Shown here: positions 1 to 5,196 of the stretch, piece after piece
How positions within the stretch are numbered: position 1 is the first letter of the stretch
Layout of the letters: each line of letters begins with the position of its first letter
Source of the DNA: Thermococcales archaeon 44_46
Lineage (GTDB): Archaea; Methanobacteriota_B; Thermococci; Thermococcales; Thermococcaceae
Length of the DNA stretch: 6,184 nt
Direction: 5' to 3'
Assembly: GCA_001507935.1 (NCBI GenBank)
Contig: LGET01000098.1
Span: forward strand, 1-6,184
Program-made: the position numbers and the translations under genes
Notes under the pieces: model-generated
Seen by the model: the letters and a program-made list of their open reading frames with translations, nothing else
Told to the model about the DNA's origin: nothing
Database searches by the model: none

Positions 1-257
1 GCAAGGTGAACTTCAGCCACCTTGACGCCTTCCTTCTCTTCGATGGTTACCTTGACGCGGAGCTTGCTTGGTGGCTTCTCAATGCCTCTTTCCCAGATCT
101 TTTCGTTAACGTCTGTACCTATTATGACCTCATCTGCCTTTGTGTGCCTGGCTATGAACTCTCTAACAAAGCGAGCGGCTCTTGGAGCTCTCTTCCATCT
201 TGGAACAAGCTTCTTGACCTTTCTAATAGGAACAACGTAAATTCTCTCTTCCGCCAT
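1..257 (-). CDS. rpl31e: Large ribosomal subunit protein eL31 (L31e), 3' end cut by window
   Basis: Structural protein of the large ribosomal subunit; in the eukaryotic ribosome its homologue lies near the exit of the peptide tunnel. The visible 85 codons begin [16 protein letters not shown] and include a basic stretch ([18 protein letters not shown]) followed by [19 protein letters not shown], the recognisable core of archaeal L31e. The family is usually about 90-95 residues, so only about ten C-terminal residues and the stop lie beyond the window edge. The ATG at 257 is preceded by a GGAG-type ribosome binding site that lies across the end of the upstream L39e gene, whose stop is only 6 nt away. 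The two genes are therefore almost certainly cotranscribed and perhaps translationally coupled. In other euryarchaea this pair is commonly followed by the gene for initiation factor aIF6, which cannot be seen here. Confidence 0.95.
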   Translation of the reverse strand, partial: MAEERIYVVPIRKVKKLVPRWKRAPRAARFVREFIARHTKADEVIIGTDVNEKIWERGIEKPPSKLRVKVTIEEKEGVKVAEVHL

Positions 258-263
258 CTCACA

Positions 264-419
264 TCACTCCTTAAGCTTGGTTCTCCTCCAGTATCTCCTC
301 TTGGGGTGAGTCAAAACCTTCCTGTTGGTTTTCACAATAACCCAAACAGGTACTCTCCTATTTTGCTTAGCTGCCTTTGCCAAGCGGAGCTTCTTTGCCA
401 ACGGTTTGTTTCTTGCCAT
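264..419 (-). CDS. rpl39e: Large ribosomal subunit protein eL39 (L39e)
   Basis: Very small, highly basic large-subunit ribosomal protein; its homologues line the peptide exit tunnel. The 51-residue product starts [16 protein letters not shown], has the family's [17 protein letters not shown] core and ends [11 protein letters not shown], matching the usual length of L39e exactly. The reading frame is open further upstream to 458, but the ATG at 419 gives the conserved family N-terminus and has a strong ribosome binding site (GGGAGGGG, 433-426) six bases upstream, so the longer start is rejected. It is the first gene of a ribosomal operon with L31e immediately downstream. A TATA box and putative start site lie about 40-70 bases upstream. 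Confidence 0.96.
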   Translation of the reverse strand: MARNKPLAKKLRLAKAAKQNRRVPVWVIVKTNRKVLTHPKRRYWRRTKLKE

Positions 420-425
420 TCTTAA

Positions 426-433
426 CCCCTCCC
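426..433 (-). promoter_or_regulatory. Ribosome binding site of rpl39e
   Basis: On the minus strand the bases read GGGAGGGG, six bases before the ATG at 419. This purine-rich Shine-Dalgarno sequence decides the start in favour of the 51-residue L39e over the longer open frame that begins at 458. Confidence 0.8.
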
Positions 434-457
434 TAATTTGTGAACGTGAAAAGCCCA

Positions 458-474
458 ACTAATGCCCGATTAGT
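458..474 (-). repeat. Inverted repeat between TATA box and likely start site of rpl39e
   Basis: Perfect 6-bp inverted repeat, ACTAAT and ATTAGT, separated by five bases (CGGGC on the minus strand). If transcription begins about 26 bases downstream of the TATA-box centre, near 459, the repeat would span roughly -15 to +2, where archaeal repressors often bind. It might equally be chance; a 6-bp AT-rich stem would not be a stable RNA hairpin at high temperature. Confidence 0.4.
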
Positions 475-481
475 AAAGCCT

Positions 482-500
482 TATTTAAATTTTTGCTTTC
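482..500 (-). promoter_or_regulatory. Archaeal promoter (BRE + TATA box) of rpl39e-rpl31e
   Basis: On the minus strand GAAAGCAAAA (500-491) is followed by ATTTAAATAA (490-481), which fits a purine-rich TFB-recognition element followed by a TTTAAATA TATA box. The TATA centre is about 66 bases upstream of the L39e ATG. The usual archaeal spacing of about 26 bases predicts a start near 459 and a leader of about 40 nt. No other TATA-like element in this intergenic stretch is as good. Confidence 0.7.
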
Positions 501-548
501 ACTCACATTCAAAGATTAGGGGTTAAAAAGCTTTTCATTAGAATAGGC

Positions 549-566
549 AGAGAAAAGAAGAAAAGG
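549..566 (-). terminator. T-rich transcription end of the pdhAFXB operon
   Basis: Immediately after the TGA of the last operon gene the minus strand reads CCTTTTCTTCTTTTCTC. Archaeal RNA polymerase, including that of Thermococcus, terminates at T-rich runs without needing a hairpin. A second short run of five Ts lies further on at 526-530. This would separate the dehydrogenase operon from the ribosomal operon, which has its own promoter. Confidence 0.5.
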
Positions 567-1730
567 TCACCCTATCTGGAAAGCTGTGCTTCTGAGCTCT
601 CCCCTCTCAAAGCGGTGTGGGTCATACCATTCCCAGTCAAGCGGTACATGAGTTTTTCCTTTGACAATCAGCTCTGCTATTGCTTCTCCAACTCCCGGAG
701 CCATCATGAAGCCGTGTCCGCTGAAACCAGCCGCAATATAAAACCCATCTATGTAGTTGATCTTCCCAATTGCGGGGTTGCTGTCTGGAGTCTTTGCATA
801 GAAACCAGCCCACTGCCTTAGTACGTGGACGTATTTCAGTGCCGGGATTATTCTCGTTGCCCATTTGAGCACTTCCCTCAAGAAATCATAAGTGGGCGTC
901 ATGTCGTAAGTTGGCCCGTATTCTAAGCCCGTTCCGCAAAGGATTCCCCCATCTTCTCCGTCCTGAATTACGTAGGAATCGTTCCATGCCGGCGGACAAA
1001 CAAGGGGCTCTATCTGTCCCTCCTTAATAGGCTCGGTTTTGACAAGCTGGTGCTTATAAGGCTTTATTGGGATAAACTCCCTATCCAACCCAGCCATCTC
1101 GTTTATTATCGGTGCCCAAGCGTTTGCAGCGTTAACAACAACGTCAGTTTTTATGGTCCCCCTGTTTGTTTTCACCCCTTTGACTTCGTTGTTTTCCACT
1201 ATAATGTCGGTTACCTCAGTATATTCATAAATCTCCGCTCCAAGCTCTTTGGCTTTCCTTGCGAAGGCAAAGACCGTTTTGAAGGGATTTGCCTTCCCAT
1301 CCGTTGGGTTCCACTGACCAGCTAAGAACTCATCCGCATTCAAAAGAGGTACTATCTCCTTAGCTTCTTCCGGTGTTATAAGCCTTGTTGGAGCACCAAA
1401 CTTGTTGTGGAGCTTGATGTTTTGCTTAAACGCTTCAACTTCCTCCTCAGTTGTTGCGAGGAAAAGATAGCCGGTCTGCTTGAAGTTTATATCGTATCCA
1501 AGCTCTTCGCTGAGCTTTTTCCATCTTTCAATGTTATACTTCATGAGCTTTATGTTTGCTTCATCGGTAAATTGCTGTCTGATTCCAGTGGCGCACCTAA
1601 AAGTTGAGCCATTTCCAAGATAGCCCTTCTCAACGAGAACAACATCTGCACCGAGCTTTGCCAGATGGTATGCTATAGAAGTCCCCGTACTTCCTCCGCC
1701 TATGACAACTACATCCGCTTTACTCTTCAT
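567..1730 (-). CDS. pdhB: L-proline dehydrogenase complex beta subunit (FAD-dependent DAO family), heterotetrameric type
   Basis: Probable catalytic subunit that oxidises L-proline (or a related secondary amino acid) at bound FAD. The 387-residue product has an N-terminal Rossmann FAD motif VVVIGGGSTG (residues 7-16), an acidic residue closing the second strand (VLVEK), the GSTFRC.TGIRQQF segment (41-54; Cys46), the WAGFYAKTPDSNPAIG block (about 306-321) and GFSGHGFMMAP near residues 335-345, which are hallmarks of DAO/sarcosine-oxidase-beta-like subunits. Length matches PDH beta (about 380-390). The frame opens at a GTG at 1739, but the ATG at 1730 has an AGGTGA ribosome binding site at ideal spacing and starts just before the FAD motif, so I chose it. 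It overlaps the pdhX stop by 11 nt and is the last gene of the operon. It is paralogous to the beta subunit at 4045-5184. Sarcosine or another N-alkyl amino acid cannot be excluded as substrate. Confidence 0.85.
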   Translation of the reverse strand: MKSKADVVVIGGGSTGTSIAYHLAKLGADVVLVEKGYLGNGSTFRCATGIRQQFTDEANIKLMKYNIERWKKLSEELGYDINFKQTGYLFLATTEEEVEAFKQNIKLHNKFGAPTRLITPEEAKEIVPLLNADEFLAGQWNPTDGKANPFKTVFAFARKAKELGAEIYEYTEVTDIIVENNEVKGVKTNRGTIKTDVVVNAANAWAPIINEMAGLDREFIPIKPYKHQLVKTEPIKEGQIEPLVCPPAWNDSYVIQDGEDGGILCGTGLEYGPTYDMTPTYDFLREVLKWATRIIPALKYVHVLRQWAGFYAKTPDSNPAIGKINYIDGFYIAAGFSGHGFMMAPGVGEAIAELIVKGKTHVPLDWEWYDPHRFERGELRSTAFQIG

Positions 1731-2001
1731 CCATCTCACCTACCAGAACTCCTATTGGGACTGGTCTAACCGGAATCCTCGTTGCGGGAAGTTTTATCTC
1801 GTCCGGGCTCTTTCCGGTTTTCCTTGCTATTATGCTTATCACCATTGGAATGCATGTTCTTCCCTGACAAGGCCCCATACCAATCCTCAAAAGGCGCTTT
1901 ATCATCTCTATATCCGTAATTCCCTGCTCAATAAGTGCCTCAATTTCCTCAACGGTTACCTCGTTGCATCTGCATATTATCTTCTCGCCTCTTTCACTCA
2001 T
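1720..2001 (-). CDS. pdhX: BFD-type [2Fe-2S] protein, small subunit of the proline dehydrogenase complex
   Basis: A 93-residue electron-transfer protein with one BFD-like (Fer2_BFD) [2Fe-2S] domain. Four cysteines (Cys10, Cys12, Cys45, Cys50) are arranged C-x-C-x32-C-x4-C, the pattern of bacterioferritin-associated ferredoxin and of the domain in nitrite reductases and opine/sarcosine oxidases. The segment GITDIEMIKRLLRIGMGPCQ forms the helical part that carries the second cysteine pair. The C-terminal 30 residues (LPATRIPVRPVPIG...) are proline-rich and may dock on the partner subunits. Its ATG overlaps the upstream ferredoxin gene stop (ATGA), so the two are translationally coupled. The small size fits the about 10-kDa subunit of the T. 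profundus-type complex. The same domain occurs fused to the alpha-like subunit at 5189-6184, which supports a role as a built-in electron relay. The symbol is by family analogy. Confidence 0.82.
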   Translation of the reverse strand: MSERGEKIICRCNEVTVEEIEALIEQGITDIEMIKRLLRIGMGPCQGRTCIPMVISIIARKTGKSPDEIKLPATRIPVRPVPIGVLVGEMDEE

Positions 2002-2504
2002 TCTCTCACCACCTTAACGGCTCTAACCTCCCAAGCCAGCTCTATGGGCATCTCAACGGTTATAATTGGTGTATCTCCCTTGCTTTTCTCCCTCGGAATT
2101 ACCGTGACCACTTTGCCCGTTCCAACCTCTTCACCAACCCTATTGAGCAGAATTACCTCTTCACCAACCTCTGGAACCGGAAGAACTTCGTGGGGCATTG
2201 TCACTCTAGCTTTATCTCCGATGTAGTGCACCATGAAGAACGCCAGTCCGGGACAAATCTGCACGCACAGAGAACAGCCAATGCACTTTTCATAATCAAC
2301 GATTGGAACGGCATTTGGATGCTCCATAAGAACAGCATTGGTGGGGCATACCTCCTTACACGGCGTACACGGGATTTCCTGAGGGCACTCTGGAACAGCC
2401 ACCGGTCTTTGTCTCAGCCTTTCTTCGCTTGGCAGACCAATATACTTCTTCAGCTCTTCAACAGTCAGGTAACCTTCCCTTAAGTAGTGGGGAATCTCGT
2501 TCAT
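1998..2504 (-). CDS. pdhF: 2x[4Fe-4S] ferredoxin-like subunit of the proline dehydrogenase complex
   Basis: A 168-residue iron-sulfur subunit. Two cysteine groups are visible: Cys40, 46, 49, 53 (C-x5-C-x2-C-x3-CP) and Cys74, 77, 80, 84 (C-x2-C-x2-C-x3-CP). In ferredoxins of this fold the fourth cysteine of each group ligates the other cluster, so two [4Fe-4S] centres are expected. The first group is unusual in having five instead of two residues between its first two cysteines. A roughly 35-residue helical N-terminal arm precedes the clusters, and a C-terminal extension of about 80 residues, rich in Val, Glu and predicted strand, follows with no domain I recognise. No signal peptide or membrane segment is seen, so it is cytoplasmic. 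It overlaps the genes on both sides by 4 nt (ATGA). It fits the about 20-kDa subunit of the heterotetrameric complex and would carry electrons between flavins. The symbol is by analogy. Confidence 0.82.
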   Translation of the reverse strand: MNEIPHYLREGYLTVEELKKYIGLPSEERLRQRPVAVPECPQEIPCTPCKEVCPTNAVLMEHPNAVPIVDYEKCIGCSLCVQICPGLAFFMVHYIGDKARVTMPHEVLPVPEVGEEVILLNRVGEEVGTGKVVTVIPREKSKGDTPIITVEMPIELAWEVRAVKVVRE

Positions 2505-3934
2505 TCTACCACCACCTTCTTAAGCCCTTCAAGAACCTTTCTTCCGAAGGGCCCGCTCCTGAATTCTTCAAGCTCCCTCTGGGTTTTTTCTACTTCCTTA
2601 AGCCATCCTGGAGAAGCCACTCCAGCAGCTAAAGCGGCACTTATCCCGGCTATCTTCCCCTCAAGCATAGCTGTGGTAGCCTCCTCAATTTCTGCAGAAT
2701 CACCTGCAACAAAAATTCCCTTTATTGTCGTCTCCATCCTTGAGTCTCTGATTACAACATGCCCTCCAAGCTCCGGGACGTACTTTATCTGGCACCCAAT
2801 TTGGTGGAGAAGCTCTATACTTGGTCTCAATCCAACGGCCAAAGCTATCACGTCAACTTCGAAAACTTTTTCACTTCCCGGAACAACGTTCCAGTTCTCA
2901 TCGAGCTGGGCAACAACTGCTCTTTCAACTTTTTCTTTGCCCTCTGCCCGTAAAATTGTGTGTCTAGTCAGTATAGGAATACCGAGCCTTCTAACCTTAG
3001 CTGCATGAACGAAATAGCCCCCTATCTTCGGCATTGCCTCCACTATTGCTTCAACTTTCACTCCTGCTTGATACAGCTGGTAAGCCAGAATTAGCCCGAC
3101 GTTGCCAGCCCCCACTATTAAAACCCTGTCTCCCGGTTTTACCCCATAGGTGTTCATTAGTGTTTGAATCGCCCCAGCTCCATAAACTCCGGGCAAATCG
3201 TTGTTCTCAAAGGGGATCATCCTTTCCATTGCTCCTGTTGCGACAACAACGGTCTTTCCTTTGAATTCTACCAGCTCTTTGTTCTTTCTAACTCCAACCA
3301 CGAGCTTCTCGTCTCCATCTTGGAGGAGCATTATCGCAGAAGTCTCCAAGAAAACCTCTATATCCCTCTTTTTGAGCTCTTCGCTCAATATTTCAGCTAT
3401 CTTTATTCCTCTAACTCCAGCAAACTGCTCTCTCTTTCCGAAGAACTTGTGAGTCTGCTTAACCAGCTGTCCTCCAAGCATTGGATTTTCATCCAAAAGA
3501 ACAACCTTTGCCCCAGCATCGCTTGCGTTTATAGCGGCCATCATTCCTGCTGGTCCTCCTCCTATGACGACAACATCCGCTTCAATCCTCGGAGGCTCCT
3601 TCCATTTAGGCGGCTTGGACGTCTTGGGTAAAACCGGCTTTTCATCCTGCCTCTCTATCTGCATGCCCTCTTCAACAAGTGTTATACAGGTTCTTACGTT
3701 TGGGATGCCGTTTACCTTCATTAAGCAAGAGGAGCACTTTCCAATTGCACAGAAAAGTCCTCTCGGCCTGTGTTTCTTTGTGGAATGCTGAAAAATCCTT
3801 ATGCCTGCAGCATGAAGTGCCGTTGCAATCGTTTCGCCCTCATATGCCTTTATTGGCTTTCCTTCGAAATAAATTGTGACTTCTCTTCCGCGGACTCTTT
3901 CGAAATCCAGAATAGGATGTTCAGTAAATCGCAT
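2501..3934 (-). CDS. pdhA: Proline dehydrogenase complex alpha subunit: [2Fe-2S] domain + NADH-dehydrogenase-type flavoprotein
   Basis: 477-residue flavoprotein; in the T. profundus-type complex the alpha subunit carries NADH:dye oxidoreductase activity and takes part in electron transfer from the beta subunit. Residues 1-95 form a 2Fe-2S domain of the Fer2_4 kind with Cys62, 67, 70 and 83 (C-x4-C-x2-C-x12-C). A first Rossmann motif VVVIGGGPAG (121-130) is followed by DE at 148-149. VVVATGA lies at 229-235 and a second, intact nucleotide fold VLIVGAGNVG at 271-280. The strand closing that fold ends in Glu299, which favours NAD(H) over NADP(H). GIFVAGD near the C-terminus supplies the flavin-binding Asp. 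The ATG at 3934 has GGTGA six bases upstream. It is the first gene of the operon, overlapping the next by 4 nt. Homologues are often labelled sarcosine oxidase alpha, nopaline dehydrogenase or HCN synthase B, so the substrate rests on context. Confidence 0.85.
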   Translation of the reverse strand: MRFTEHPILDFERVRGREVTIYFEGKPIKAYEGETIATALHAAGIRIFQHSTKKHRPRGLFCAIGKCSSCLMKVNGIPNVRTCITLVEEGMQIERQDEKPVLPKTSKPPKWKEPPRIEADVVVIGGGPAGMMAAINASDAGAKVVLLDENPMLGGQLVKQTHKFFGKREQFAGVRGIKIAEILSEELKKRDIEVFLETSAIMLLQDGDEKLVVGVRKNKELVEFKGKTVVVATGAMERMIPFENNDLPGVYGAGAIQTLMNTYGVKPGDRVLIVGAGNVGLILAYQLYQAGVKVEAIVEAMPKIGGYFVHAAKVRRLGIPILTRHTILRAEGKEKVERAVVAQLDENWNVVPGSEKVFEVDVIALAVGLRPSIELLHQIGCQIKYVPELGGHVVIRDSRMETTIKGIFVAGDSAEIEEATTAMLEGKIAGISAALAAGVASPGWLKEVEKTQRELEEFRSGPFGRKVLEGLKKVVVE

Positions 3935-3940
3935 AAAGTT

Positions 3941-3945
3941 TCACC
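3941..3945 (-). promoter_or_regulatory. Ribosome binding site of pdhA
   Basis: GGTGA on the minus strand, six bases before the ATG at 3934. It supports this start for the operon's first gene and implies that the transcript has a leader, since the site must lie within the mRNA. Confidence 0.65.
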
Positions 3946-3967
3946 GATGTAAACTAAAGTACAGCAA

Positions 3968-3989
3968 TTTATGAAGATTTTTTCATAAA
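3968..3989. repeat. Perfect 8-bp inverted repeat upstream of pdhA, candidate operator
   Basis: Half-sites TTTATGAA (3968-3975) and TTCATAAA (3982-3989) are exact reverse complements separated by six AT-rich bases. The repeat lies 34 to 55 bases before the pdhA ATG. With the tentative TATA box at 3993-4000 it would cover about -19 to +2, a classic archaeal repressor position. Which regulator binds cannot be told from the sequence; Lrp/AsnC proteins are known regulators of amino-acid metabolism in this group. Confidence 0.5.
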
Positions 3990-3992
3990 AAA

Positions 3993-4005
3993 GTTATACA
4001 CCTTT
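3993..4005 (-). promoter_or_regulatory. Tentative promoter of the pdhAFXB operon
   Basis: The minus strand reads AAAGG followed by TGTATAAC, a purine-rich element next to a TATA-like octamer about 60 bases before the ATG. This would give a start near 3970 and a leader of about 35 nt. An alternative AT-rich element at 3967-3976 (CATAAATT) would leave almost no leader upstream of the ribosome binding site and is less likely. Neither is a strong Thermococcales TATA box. Confidence 0.35.
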
Positions 4006-4008
4006 GGT

Positions 4009-4030
4009 TAAAGAAAACAAAAATAAAAAC
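4009..4030 (-). terminator. T-rich transcription end after the alpha-beta dehydrogenase unit
   Basis: About 15 bases after the TGA at 4045 the minus strand carries GTTTTTATTTTGTTTTCTTT, a run of T clusters typical of intrinsic archaeal termination. It lies before the tentative pdhA promoter and suggests that the two dehydrogenase units are transcribed separately, although readthrough is possible across the 110-base gap. Confidence 0.55.
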
Positions 4031-4044
4031 ATAGAGTAGAGAAA

Positions 4045-5184
4045 TCAACCCATTTGCAAAGCTTTTTGTCTAAGCTCTCCACGTTCAAAGCGGTAAGGGT
4101 CATACCATTCAATCGGAAGCTTGCTCTTTCCTTTTGTTATCAAATCCGAGAGCATTTCCGCAACTGCTGGAGCCATCATGAAGCCGTGTCCACTGAAACC
4201 AGCCGCAATGTAATATTCATCTATTTCATTTATCCTGCCAATTGCGGGGTTGCTGTCCGGAGTCTTTGCATAGAAACCCGCCCATGTTCTCAAGATCAAC
4301 AGCTCTCTAATTGCAGGAACTATCTTCGAGAGGTAGGTTGTAACTTCACGCAGGAATGTATAAGACGGGCTTAAATCGTAAGTTGGGCCCACCTCGTAGC
4401 CCACTCCTCCAATTATTCCACCGTGGTCAGTTTGAGTTAAGTAGGAGTCTTCATACTTGAAAGAAATCACCATCGGGTTTATTGTATCCCTCTTTATCGG
4501 CTGAGTTATTATCGCCTGGTGTTTGTAGGGCTCTATGGGAATACGTATGGGCACCTTGGCCATTGCATTGATGAGCTTGGCCCACGCATTGGTCGCGTTG
4601 ACGACTATTCCCGTTTTTATAGTCCCTTTGTTGGTCTTTACTCCCTTAATTTCGCCTTTTTCTATAATTAGGTCTTTGACTTCGGTGTATTCGTATATTC
4701 TCGCTCCCATCTCCTGGGCATGTAAGGCAAAAGCTGTCGTTGCATGGAACGGGTCAGCTTTTCCGTCGGTTGGATTCCATGAAGCCGCCATGACTTCACT
4801 TACATCCAAAAGAGGTACTATCTCTTTTGCTTCTTCGGGGGTTATGAGTTTCGTAGGGACGCCAAAGCGGTTTTGAATTGAGATGTTCTCTTTGAATTGG
4901 CTTATTTCCTCTTCACTATATAACAGGAAAAGATAACCCGTCTGCTTAAATGGGAACCCATACTCTTCACTGTACTTTTTCCACAGCTCCACAGAGCGTT
5001 TCATAACTTGGACGTTTGCCTCATCACCAAACTGCTGTCTGATTCCAGTTCCACACCTAAAGGTAGATCCTGAACCTATGAACCTCTTTTCGAGAACCAC
5101 TACGTCTTCTCCTCTTCTGGCCAGCTCATGAGCCAAAGCAATGCCTGTTATTCCCCCACCGATAATAACAATATCACCCTTCAT
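4045..5184 (-). CDS. FAD-dependent amino-acid dehydrogenase beta subunit (proline dehydrogenase PDH1-beta / sarcosine oxidase beta-like)
   Basis: 379-residue DAO-family flavoprotein, probably the catalytic subunit of an alpha-beta dye-linked L-proline dehydrogenase. The FAD motif IVIIGGGITG is at residues 5-14, with VVVLEK closing the second strand. It also has GSTFRCGTGIRQQF (39-52; Cys44), WAGFYAKTPDSNPAIG and GFSGHGFMMAP, all shared with the beta subunit at 567-1730; the two are clear paralogues along their whole length. Differences cluster around residues 215-285, where the segment after PIEPYKHQ differs, hinting at different substrate preference. The frame opens at a TTG at 5205, but the ATG at 5184 has GGGAGTGA (5196-5189) just upstream and fits the family start. 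It begins 4 nt after the alpha-like gene stop, so the two are cotranscribed and coupled. A T-rich end follows. Sarcosine, hydroxyproline or opine-derived substrates remain possible. Confidence 0.82.
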   Translation of the reverse strand: MKGDIVIIGGGITGIALAHELARRGEDVVVLEKRFIGSGSTFRCGTGIRQQFGDEANVQVMKRSVELWKKYSEEYGFPFKQTGYLFLLYSEEEISQFKENISIQNRFGVPTKLITPEEAKEIVPLLDVSEVMAASWNPTDGKADPFHATTAFALHAQEMGARIYEYTEVKDLIIEKGEIKGVKTNKGTIKTGIVVNATNAWAKLINAMAKVPIRIPIEPYKHQAIITQPIKRDTINPMVISFKYEDSYLTQTDHGGIIGGVGYEVGPTYDLSPSYTFLREVTTYLSKIVPAIRELLILRTWAGFYAKTPDSNPAIGRINEIDEYYIAAGFSGHGFMMAPAVAEMLSDLITKGKSKLPIEWYDPYRFERGELRQKALQMG

Positions 5185-5188
5185 AATA

Positions 5189-5196
5189 TCACTCCC
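5189..5196 (-). promoter_or_regulatory. Ribosome binding site of the second beta-subunit gene
   Basis: GGGAGTGA on the minus strand overlaps the TGA of the preceding alpha-like gene and lies four bases before the ATG at 5184. It decides the start against the TTG at 5205 and points to translational coupling of the two subunits. Confidence 0.65.

Noticed and set aside
420..458. N-terminal extension of L39e to an earlier start at 458
   Set aside because: The extra 13 residues are absent from the family, cover the strong ribosome binding site, and would place the start almost at the predicted transcription start.
526..535. Palindrome AAAAGCTTTT as a terminator hairpin
   Set aside because: It has no loop, is a short AT-rich palindrome, and the T-rich run next to the stop codon explains termination better.
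1731..1739. GTG start at 1739 for the beta subunit
   Set aside because: The AGGTGA ribosome binding site overlaps this codon and is correctly spaced for the ATG at 1730, which also fits the family N-terminus.
1702..2226. Plus-strand open frames such as 1702-2226 and 5540-6067
   Set aside because: They are antisense to well-supported conserved genes, have no recognisable domains and implausible composition, and no ribosome binding sites were evident.
3937..3955. AGTTT/AAACT pairing around the pdhA ribosome binding site as an RNA switch
   Set aside because: Only five mostly A-U pairs, which would be unstable at the growth temperature of such an organism, and with no further structure around it.
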